Source: Chaetoderma sp. LZ-2023a
Lineage: Eukaryota; Mollusca; Caudofoveata; Chaetodermatida; Chaetodermatidae
Assembly (NCBI GenBank): GCA_034401795.1
Contig: CM067366.1
Location: forward strand, 82,986,116 to 83,050,115
Direction of reading: 5' to 3'
DNA length: 64,000 nt
Shown piece after piece: positions 23,824 to 35,900 of the stretch; position 1 is the first letter of the stretch; each line of letters begins with the position of its first letter. The notes under the pieces are model-generated. The model worked only from the letters and a program-made list of their open reading frames with translations. It did no database searches and had not been told where the DNA came from. A program made the position numbers and the translations under genes.

Positions 23824-26800
23824 TGTCTGCCCAGAGTTGTATCTAAAAAACTGCTGATCTGAGTTAGCTAAAATTTTAACACGACGAAGTGTATTAGAGC
23901 GAAAGACGATTTGCTGACATTGGCAGTACTCCAAATAAAAATCACGACTCGGGATCGTGTTAAATTGGCGGGAAACCTCTTACGACGCCCACAAAAGACA
24001 GAAGACAATGATTCTTCCCCACATCTGTTTCTTGAAAATAACGTGTCACATGCCATTCAGGTGTGAGACACTCAACAGAACAAGGAAGTCCAAAAAAGAA
24101 AGACACAGGATCATACCACTAAATATCGCAAGCAAAGAAGATCAAAGACAATGTCGACGTCATCGGCGACGAAGACCAACATATATTTCCTATGTAAACT
24201 GAACAACAGAACCTGATACGATATTCTACTAGGTGCACAGATCAGTTATTGAGAGATATGGCAACATCGATGGAGGATACACTAATGCTTGCAAAAATGT
24301 TCTTATTGAGGCAAGGTACCACTTTGATTGCCTTACTAGCTGCAGAAATATGTAGAGGATGCACAAAGTCCCACATTCGCGAAACTTAAATTGCTGACAA
24401 TGTCATCAAGGTTTGCGAGCTGACAACGGCATTCAGAGACAACGCGGGTCATGTCTATCAACTCCTTCGAAAGCAACTTTAAACAGTCAGTGCATTAGAC
24501 AACATAGATGACAATCCATCCTACACAACTGCACACGACTCATTCTGTGGCACAACTATCAGTATCATTCAGTTCTGTACAGAATGACTCCAAGTGATGA
24601 TCATACAGTACCCCTCGCCTTTCACAATGGCTTCTGGAATTCCAGACCCACCAGATTCATGCACAATCGTAGCATCAGTGTCAGTGAAGGTTGCAGAAGC
24701 ACCTGTCCCACAAGCCACCACACACCTAATAAAAGAAAGATTAGTCACCGAAAGAGACACAGAAGGAGCTTGGTTTTAATTACAATATATTGTGCAGCAG
24801 AAGCCTGCAATGAACAGCATATCAGATGCACACACAAAGAAAAGGCAACCAGATGTTTCATATGTGGTTGTGCAAGGGCTGACTTTTCATGTACACAATT
24901 GTGTACGCGTTCTTATTCTAGACATAGTGGATAGTAAGTACATCTACATACATTGTATATAGTTGTAGTAATCTCTGATCAGTCGTGTGATGTATACGTT
25001 AAATACAATTTTACAAATTTTCCATGAAAACCTGTTAATAACTGACACTTTAATGGACAAACCAATGCGGTTACCCTTAAACAAAAAATGATTGTTTATT
25101 GCATTTCAGTTGCTATAAGAAAAGGTTTTTGTGGTTACAAGATACTGGTTATTTAAGTCGCGTGATCATACAGCAATCCATCATAAAGAGCCATCATTTA
25201 CTAGCACCAAAGCAAGTGGTTTTAAATGGCAGGTTTTCCACTATTTAGTGAATAATACTGTTAAAATAATGGATAATATTATATAAAATCAAACACGTAT
25301 GTGTACACCAATTATAAATGTATTCTGCTTTGAATCTGTTGTGTCAATATAGTTAAAGGGTTCTTGAACTGTACCGTTTTGTGCCATGTAATGAATTATG
25401 GCGGCCATTTGGAAAATATTGTATAATCCGGAGAATAGTGGATATATATTTATGGATCCATTGAAAAAATCAATATAGTAAAGTACACACTCTGAATGTT
25501 TGGTGCCTTTGTCCAGCACGTAACGCTATGCTCGATTTTTGTTGCTAAGGTACCTCACTAGTACGTCGAATATGGGTAATTATCCGTAATATATAATTCT
25601 GTATGTGAAGCGGAAATGCTCATACGATCTTGGTCATACAAGAAGACTTCCAGATTAAGATTTTCCAGCCACGGTATGCGGCTACTGGAAAGGGGAAACA
25701 CATTTATCAGTCCATCACCACGTCTCCCCGGCATCACCATCATGTGTAGGCCCTATACACTTAACAATTTTAGGCATATTTGTCAAGCTTGCCCAAGACT
25801 ATCAAAATATTTGCTTAACCGTTTTGAGACAAAATTTTGTCAAAAATCCAAATATTTTCTTGATGAATGTCCATTTGCAGGCCAAGTTATCGAGCCAGTC
25901 ATTCTTGTGATAATCTTCAAAAATAGTATTAACTTGGCCTGCAAATAGGCATACTTCAAAACCACTGCGCAGACCGGTTTTGACTAACTTCCTCATAAAA
26001 GCGTTAAAGAATATCTATGTGCAGGCTAACAGATGTATATTTTTGGAGAACATATCACTGGGATGGCTCGCTCTGTTATCGAGCAGGGCTTTCGAGTGAT
26101 ACATCTAATAACAAACCTCTTGAACTGTAAGTGGACACTGGACACTCTAAAACCACTATTAAGGTATGTTTTGACAGGCTTGACCATTACAGCTTTAAAC
26201 TACAGATACGCCGATGATATTTGAGATAGGTGACGTATCTCATTAGGAAAAGTATACATTGGATCGCGGAGTGCCTCTCTCATTGCCTAATCCTGTTTAA
26301 CTATTTCGTGTAATAAGTAGGTTAACAGGCCTACATATCCGATATATCTGTTTACATTCACACTGGTAGATAGGTGGTGTTCTGTCCAAATATTCGAATA
26401 TTCGAATATTCATTCAAATAGACCAAATGAATGAATATTCACATAGCATACGAATATTCGAATATTTATCAAAAATTACAAACTTGCCTTAGACAGTTAT
26501 GAGCCTACATTTGTCAGGATGAAAGACGACAACCATCATTCTGATCATTCCTGGAGTCTATGCAAGTCTGAATGTAGATCTTGCTGGTCTTTGTCACGGC
26601 TAATTTGCTGAGAGATTTTCGTGTCATCTGCATACATGTATGCTTCTGATGTTAGTATATTAGGGAGGTTGTTGATATATATTACAAATAGGACTTGGCC
26701 TAAATCACTGCCTTGTTGGATTCCACTTAAATCACTAGACCATGCCGATTCTCAGATTCTGAGTCGTTTAATTTTGCTCACTGTTTGCGATTTAATGGGA

Positions 26801-29800
26801 AGGCTGAGATCCATTCCTGAACTTTCACCATTATGCTATATCCTCTGAGTTTAAGCAGCAGGCACTGGTGTGGTGAAGTATCAAAGGCTTTTATACAGTC
26901 TAGATAAATTGCATCAATAGTGTTGCCTTTGTCCAGTTGGTCTGTCCATGAATCTAGTTCTCAAAGCAGTTGTGGTGATGTAGATCTGCCAGATATAAAT
27001 CCAAACTGTTTGTCGCTGATCAGGAAGTTGCTCTTCATGTGCATTGCGTGGGTTGGATGTTACCATTGGCTCCCGAAGATGCCTATAGATTTTGCGGGCA
27101 AAGATAAAATGCCAAGGTTACCATTAAGGTAAAAGCTACCAGGCTTTTTTTGCCAGAGACGAATGTTTGAATAGTTCAATGGACGTCTTAGAAGTTACCT
27201 CATGACACCCAAGGGCGTCCCTTTTAAGAAAAATGTTCGAACTGCAACTACACCCACGGTTTTTATCCCAAAGAAGCAAGTTAACTTTTGGGTCAAAAGT
27301 CAAGGTTATTTCTTTGTGTCAAGATACCGGTAACCGTTTATGTTACAGAAATGAACTCTCCTTAATCACACACGTTCTATGATCATATTAGAAGATACAG
27401 TATAACCTATGTTGGTGCCCAGACAGAAGTCTACACCTTTACAGGGAAAAGGTGGAAACAGAAATGTCTTTCTTTTACAAAATAGCCGCTAAAATTGTTT
27501 TTGGTCCGATCGACTAGAACCTCGTCCAGAACCTCGATAAACTCCTAATTGCTATAATCTATAATTTCTTGATGGGGTATCAATTTCATGGTGGATCCTT
27601 CTAACAACTTTTGAGAAATCTGTATATTATTGCCCAAGGTGTCTCCTATAGGAAATATAGGAAATATAAGATAGTAGCATTTAAACAGCATTTTACTCTT
27701 GCATTTTAAACCGCATGCATAGAAACTTGACAGAGATCTAACACATATTGAACCCTACGTCAATGCGTCAATCATATTTTCCGCAACAAAACATTCTCTA
27801 TTTTACATGCTACCTGACGATATCATTTCTATTTAGCTGTCATCTGAAAATTGTAAATAATTCGAATATTCATTCATATAATTATACGAATCTTCGAATA
27901 CCAATTTTTATACGAATATCGAACACTAAAGACAATCCTGGATTGGACGGTCATGCTACCTGGCGTAACGTGATAGAATCAGAGATATCTGAAGGCTATT
28001 GATTCAGCTTTTGTAAAGGTTTCATGAACATTTGTACACTTTAAGAAGTAGGATCCAGATATCATGATCGCATCGCTCTATGACTAGTCTTTCCGAAGAA
28101 GAGAATCCGCATCACCCATTTTCTCCCATCGCCAATATACTTGGTGTAGTAAACAGAATTATCGACCCGAACTCCGCTTCCGACCTACAGCACGGATTCA
28201 ATATTGAGCCAAACCCAATTTCTTATCATAACATAAGAGCATAAGCTCAAACATATCCTTCAATACCAGCATAGTTGGTGCTGTTTTTGTGTAGGAAGAT
28301 ACACTGAAAGATCAATCAAGAACATTGGATTTGCAAAGAATTTGACCTCAATGCCACGTTGTATGCCCTATCTATATATTCCTGGAAACGGTGAACGGCA
28401 TAGCACATGGGCGAATAAGTAATACGAGATTGCAACTCTCACTATCCGGTTTTTGTCAAAATGTAAAAGACGCTCCAGATTTTCCAGATATTTAAGGAAT
28501 TTACGTATTTTGGGGGAATTTATTTAAAAAGCTATGGACTCGTAGACTAGGGGTTAAAATTTGAGCCAAATCGGACCAGTACTTTCCGAGCTATCAGCAG
28601 ATTCAGAATTCGATACGATCCGCATCGGGGTTCTCTTATCCAGATCACGGACAAAGGAAATCCTCTTGCATCACAGGCCCCTTCATTGTGTTAAAATCTG
28701 AGCCGAATTGGAGCAGTAGTCTTTTTAGATATAGCTCCGGAACCACAGACAGACAGAAAGAAGCACAGCAAGTTACGCAATCACGCACAAAGACACGCAC
28801 ACAAAAGGGCACACACGCACGCACGTACGCACCCACACATATATACACGCAGATAGACGGGGCAAGGGTAATAAAATGCAGCTCACCGGTACGCACGCAC
28901 ATATACACGCAAAACATACAGATAACGACTACAAAGAGGAAGTGATTTTATTTCAAATTAATTTTAATTGATTTTAAATATATACACAGCTACAAAGCAT
29001 ATTTATATATGGGTCTTGTTATAGACGGTTTTCCGGCTTTCGAAAATATCACTCGGTATCCATAACGCCAATGTTTCCATGAAGTTTTTTCGGTGTGTTA
29101 CCGGTATAACTCCCAGCCCTAGTACATTGCACTCATATTTCTAATAATCTCAATTTAAAGGAAGTCTCACCTTATCTTATACTAACGATTCACGTGATAG
29201 AATTTGCCACCCGTAATCCATCCCTGGCATTTTAGCTTTTTATCATGCCAACAACGAAATATATTCAGGCTTTAGTAGCTAAATGTTGATAATTTCTACA
29301 GCCTATGATGGCCGTCATGATTTACTTTTCAACCAATCAGAAAAAACTAGCGTGTCTGCCATGGTATATACGCTCAGTCATAGAGGTGCCAGCTATAGTT
29401 TGGCAATGTGGTATGGAAGCTTGTATATTGCTGTTGCGTATTTTGAAACTAATTTCCAGTCAAATTAGTTTTAAAGTATTCAACGGGATGGGTATTACAT
29501 AATAACAAATGTGATGCATTGGCACTTATTTGACATCACAAACTATCGCTTGAAGAGAAAATGGTGGCGATCACTGTTCAACATTTTCGCGATATTACGA
29601 AGCAGATAATTGTGACATAGATAAGGAAATGTGACAGGATATGACTGACATGGAATCTATAAACCATAATCTATCGGTACAATACCGCATTTGAGATGAG
29701 ATTAATTGCACATAGAAATATGGTCCTACCTGTATCCACGCTCGGAGCACTCTTTGATACAGGATGCTGCATACCTATTACTAACAAGAAACCCTACGGT

Positions 29801-29862
29801 TAAGCTCATCGGATTGTAGCACTTCTTGTCAACTAATTTAAAATTTTCATCGTTTCCACGTG

Positions 29863-29918
<56 letters not shown>

Positions 29919-32900
29919 ATACAATTATCCCATAGAATCCTACACCAAATATTGTAGCTGTGTACCACTTTTCAAGCTTGAAACGATTTGACAAGTGCCC
30001 TGATAATCCGCATGTTACTGTAATAAACCTTTTGTAACTTTTAACCATTTCAACCATCCAAGCGTAATATAAAATAATTTCACTATTATGAAGAAAGAAT
30101 TTAATTATAATAATCTGAAACTAATTTAACTATAAGAAGCTGTTACTTGCTGCCGCAACAAGTTCAACTCAAGTTAATTTAGAGATGTACAACGGCTTAT
30201 CAATAAAGCAGTATTAACACTTTCAATCCTGCATACCGAATTCCTTATTATGTGGGAAATATCCGGTTGCAAATTTGAAATAAAAAGACTACCATTTCCA
30301 AATAAACCGAGACTGTACTCCCTAGTAGCAAATGGAACACCGTCTCTATTGTTTAGGAAAACATAAATATTTCAATAATTCATTCATATCATTATAATAG
30401 ACCATCTTGTAGGAAACAATGTTGCCTTAATATGAATTCTCTACTAATCTCGGTAAGACCTCTGCATTTGTAAGTCAATATCTCGCTTTGTCTAAAGGTT
30501 TATCAGATTTAACATCCCTCTCCCCGTCATCACATATTATGTATTGGGCCATCATCATTCGCAAGGGTCATGTTGATGCAGTCCTGAAGGTTACACGCAT
30601 GGTGAATTTCTGTACCATTAGACATCTAGCGAGTTTACGAGATCATCTACATGATATGCATGAATGCCATGAGTAGTTAAGGGTGCGGCTGTGCATCATT
30701 GTTCTTTTCGTTGGAATGTGGTTTTAACCAATCAAAACGCTCCATTTCATTTGCTAGCGTTTGGAGAACAATGGCACTCAGGGGCACATGCATTCTAGAG
30801 AACAATGACGAACAGCGGCACACGTTTTTCTCGATAACAATGACGCACAGCCGCACACGTATTTGAGAATCTGCAACACTGGAATGTTCTATTACTTTGA
30901 ATGAGTTAACCCTTAAAAGTATAAAAGTTGTGTATTTTACGTTTGAACGTAGTGGCAGCGCTCCCCCCTCCGCGGTTATCTACCGTGGTAGATAATGTAA
31001 AAGTAATGAGAGTAATGTAAAATAATAGAGTTTAAGAGGTGGTCTGATAATGGAGGGCGTATGAGGTTGAGGATGTATGAGGAATTACGGTATTGATGTT
31101 TGAAAATAATTTGACTGTTTTGTCGGTAACGTTATTAGTAAACTGTAGAATATTTAGAGACTGCACGTAAGCTGTTAGTAAGGAACAGCTACCATACAGA
31201 TTAGTAACAAAATATTAAAAATAAAATGAGAAAACGGATTGAATTTGTACTGTTTATAGGAATATATGTACTGTGGCCGCAAATCCGCAACATGAGCCCG
31301 CAAATCCGCAACACGCACCCACATGCGGCCGCACATGTATGCATGCATTTTGGCATGTATGCGTGTTCAGGCATGTGCATATAGTTGTTGCCATGCGCAA
31401 CACGCGCCCGCAAATCCGCAACACATTTTAGCCGAATGTACATTAACATTTACATTTATACTACATCGCTCTACTACAAAAAATGTAAGGAATATCATGT
31501 GAGATGACTAGCATCCTATCAAAAACTGTCGCGTATTGACCTCCATATAATGACACATACATGCAGGCGAAAATCTTGGATATGTTCACGGGCTAGACGC
31601 TATGGATCAGTTTGTTAAATGGTTTATGCGCATAAAAATCTGAGCGTTAAAAAAGTATCCAGGGAAATATGTTTTCTCTGACCACCTCGTTATTGTGCAT
31701 AAAGCATCTATGATTCGCTTTTAATCCTTCAATTTGTATGCAAATGCGTTAACCTTCATCTAAAACCCTCAAAACTAAGCGGCTTCCTACCAGTCATTTA
31801 ATTTTTTTAAAAGAGAGCAAAGTACATCTCTATGCAGGTAATATATAGCTAAGCTAAGTGATGTTGTATGCATAATATTATATAGATAATAATCATGCAT
31901 CTCGTATTTAAGGAGTAGTCTTTAAAGTGGCAGTCATTTAATTATTAAAATTTAAAAATTATTATAAAAATGGTGGGAACAATGTCCACCATCGTCATCG
32001 TTGACGAATAATGACGAGCACCCTTGTATCGTTTAATGTCTTAGGTGGTCGATGCGGTCCCTCGTGGTTGTAGTAAAAAAGTATTTTGAAACTAAGTGGA
32101 ATCGTGGCTTCCTATGTCAAATTGTCGCATTGAACAGCACTTTTTTAAGTGTTTGTGCGTGCGCACGAATGCGCTAGTGCGAATTGTAGCTTCCTATGTC
32201 AAATTAGTATCAAAACTATTCACTTAAACTACCAATGCGCCATGATTTAGGTTTGAAAAATCAGAAAATAACATCCCTGGAATGAGTGTAGGGGTGGTCG
32301 CATAATTGAGGTCGAACGAGTTAGGAGGAGGAGAGATGAGGTATGCTAGCGCGGTGCTGCCTGGCACGAGGGATGAGGTATACTAGCATACTTGTTTACA
32401 AGGCCGACAATGCGCGTTGTACAAATATTTTGAAAATAATTTGACTGTGGTGTTAGCGACAACTTTCTATCAAATCATTTCCATGATATTTAGTGAATAT
32501 TTTGAAAATAATGTGTCTGTCTGCATCAACTTTTGCTAAAATCGTTTCCATAATATTTTGCTAGGAAGTAGATCCCTGGAATGTCTGAAACACCTCGCCA
32601 GTCAGCCAGTTAAAGGTAATAAAACTAGGAAAAATTACCATGTCTGGGTACACGCAGTATGAATGCATTATGAGTACCTTGTCAATGAGAACCTGACAAC
32701 AAAAATAATACATTATTAATACATTGCGGCTGCAATCAGCTACTACCAATACCGACCAACATCACCATCATCACCACCATCACCATCCCTCTATCACCAC
32801 CAGCACCACCACCTACTAAGCACCAACACCCACCACCAAGCATTAACCCCACCACCATCATCCACCACAACACCTATTTTCATCAACCGCTAACCCCACC

Positions 32901-35900
32901 ACCGCCACCACCACCAACAGCATCAGCACTCCGATTTGTATATCGAGGGGTGTGGGGGGACCCGGATGGGAAGCTACAATCATCAAACACACGCATAAAG
33001 AACCAATGTTTTATTTGCATACATATTTTCACATTGAAGTAAATATTACATATGATAAAACGTATAGTTGCAGTAGCATAAACAAATAGTCAATGTTCTG
33101 GAGATCCATTTATCGATGACTGATTCCTTATGGATCAGATCTATCGCCGACAGAATCATCATCATTATCCTCAGCATCTAGATGGTTCCTTATGTACTTC
33201 TTGGTCAGAAACTCTCTTTTTCGAAAAGCTGAGAAGACTGCTTCATGGTATGCGTACCCCTCGTCGATAAAATCTTTAATTTCCTGACGAATTATTTTAA
33301 TGAGCGTAGAGTTCTGTAATCTTCTCGACTGGAGCATTATGTCTATACACTTTGTAACTAAAGCATCAGCATATACGGAAATAGGCACATTGCCTACACC
33401 ATGCGGGTCTGTGTCCACTTCGCCATCCTCATCTTCTAAACCTGATTGTTCAGCGTCTAAGACCTGCTTAATATTTTGGAATATGGTAAATAGTTCCTCA
33501 TTGCCTATGTCTTCTTTTTCATCTTCACCTTCACCTTCACTCTCAGTCTCCGCTGAGTCATTACCGGCTTCACTCTCCGACTCCGCTGGCGCATCATCTT
33601 CACTCTTCATCTCTGTCATTTCTTCATCTTCACTGTCTAGATTTTCGCTATCTTCATCGTTATGGAATCGGATCTTATGCCGCTTCAGGTCATTTGACCT
33701 ATTAAAAGTTGAACCACATTCAAAACATTTATGTCTCGGCATATTGATTATAGGCTAAATCTAGCAAGTTACAAGGTTCTTCAAAGAAATCTGACTGCCT
33801 TACTACTCTGCAGTTACACGTCCAACCACTTTGCGATGTTTAAACTGGAATGAGAAAAGGGATTGAATTTGTACCGTTTATAGGATTATATGTACTGCGG
33901 CCACAAATCCGCATCATACGCCCGTAATCCGCAACATACGCCCGCAATCTGCATCATGTGCCCACAATCCGCAACATATGCCCGCAAATCCGCAAATGCG
34001 GCCTGCACGTGGCCGCACATGTATGCATACATTTTGGCATGTATGCATGTTCAGGCATGTACATACACTTGGTGCCATCCACACCACACACCCGCAAATC
34101 CGCATCATGCGCCCACAATCCGCAACATACACCCACAAATCCGCATCATACGCCCGCAATCCGCAACATACGCCCGCAATTCGCATCATGCACCCGCAAT
34201 CCGCAACATATGCCTGCAAATCCGCAAATGCGGCCCGCATGTGGCCGCACATGTATGCATGCATTTTGGCGTGTATGCATGTTCAGGCATGTACATACAC
34301 TTGGTGCCATCCGCAACACACACCCGCAAATCCGCATCATGCGCCCGCAAATCCGCAACATACGCCCGCAAATCCGCATCATGCGCCCGCAATCCGCAAC
34401 ATACGCCCGCAAATCCGCAAATGCGGATCGCATGCATTCGCACATGTATGTATGCATTTTGGCGTGTATACGTGTTCAGGCATGTACATACACTTGGTGC
34501 CATCCGCAACACGCACCCGCAAATCCGCAACATACGCCCGCAATCCGCAACATACGCCCGCAATACGCAACATATGCCCGCAAATTCACAACATGCGGAC
34601 CGCAAGCGTTCGCACATGTACGTATACATTTTAGCCAGCAGAGCCAGTCATTCCGATGATAAATTTTCAAAGATAGTCTTCTGGTGCACGCATGCGCACA
34701 AGGGCGCACACCGCGGCATGCACGCATGCACAAGGGTACAACGTATAACTAGCAGTATCGCGTATTAGTACGTGTTCATACGAGCGTGACCTATATTTAA
34801 CCTTCATGACATACCCTCTCCAACCTAGATATCAATTTTCAGACACCTCGCTCTCACACATTACGACCACAATGTCTAGACAAATGGATAGCTTTCAGAG
34901 TCAGTCATTCCGATGATAAATTTTCAAAGATAGTCTTCTCTAGGGCTGCAAGTATGAGTATTAAAAAATTCGCTATGGGTTGTCGGGTGGGTGGGTGGGT
35001 GTTGGTGGTGGGGTTAATGCCTGGTGTTGGGTGTAGGTCATAGTGTTGCACGCACGCACCTATGCACAACGTATAACTAGCAGTATCGTGTACTAGCACG
35101 TGTGCATACGAGCGAGATGTTTATTAAATCCTCATGACCCTCTCCAACCTATATGCCATTTTTTCAAACACAGAGCTCTCACACATTCCGATCACAATGT
35201 CTAGATAAATGGATCGCTGTCAGAGTCAGTCATTCCGGTGATAAATTTTCAAAAATAGTCTTCTCTAAGGATGCAAGTATGAATATGAAGAAATTCGCTA
35301 TGGGTTGGCGGGTGCATGGGTGGTGGTGGTGGTGGGGTTAATGCATGGTGTTGGGCGTAGGTCGTAGTGGTGGTAGTGGTGGTGGTGGTGGTGGTGGTGG
35401 TGGTGGTGGTGGTGTTGGTGATGATGATGGTGGTTGGTGGGGGGTGTTTGCCGGCGCAATGACTAGACAAATGGATAGCCTGCAGTGCCAGTCATTCTGA
35501 CAATAAATTTTCAAAAATAGTCTTCTCTTGTACTACAAATATGAATATGAAGAAAATGGACATTTTCTTGAAGAAATTCGAGGGTTAAAAGGGTTAAGAA
35601 AGTCTCTAGCGTCCATGTAATGGCGCAACACGAGGTGGTCGCTTAGGGCAGGACTGAATTATATAGTAAAAAACATGGTTATAATGTATCACTGCTCTGT
35701 AGCCAAAAGGATATATTTATATTTGTAGTAAGCGGTCATCTATGATTATGCTACTACGCTCAAAATGTTGCTCTTAATTGTCGTATCTTTAAGCGTCGGT
35801 AAACAGCAATAGCCGGTGAGCGGGCGTTATTATCGATTTTTACAAACTCTCGGCGAGGACATTGTAATATCCCGTGCTTAGAACGAGACGGGTGGTATAT

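Noticed and set aside
33300-33758. Serine-rich + strand frame of 152 codons
   Set aside because: Exact antisense of the acidic stretch in the zinc-finger gene (GAA/GAT read as TTC/ATC).
33860-34640. CRISPR-like array
   Set aside because: Spacing is irregular, the 'spacers' are themselves repeats, and the context is an animal transposon.
33890-34768. Long frames on both strands (up to 292 codons) in the minisatellite
   Set aside because: They repeat the same residues in step with the 20-bp unit; low complexity, no domain.
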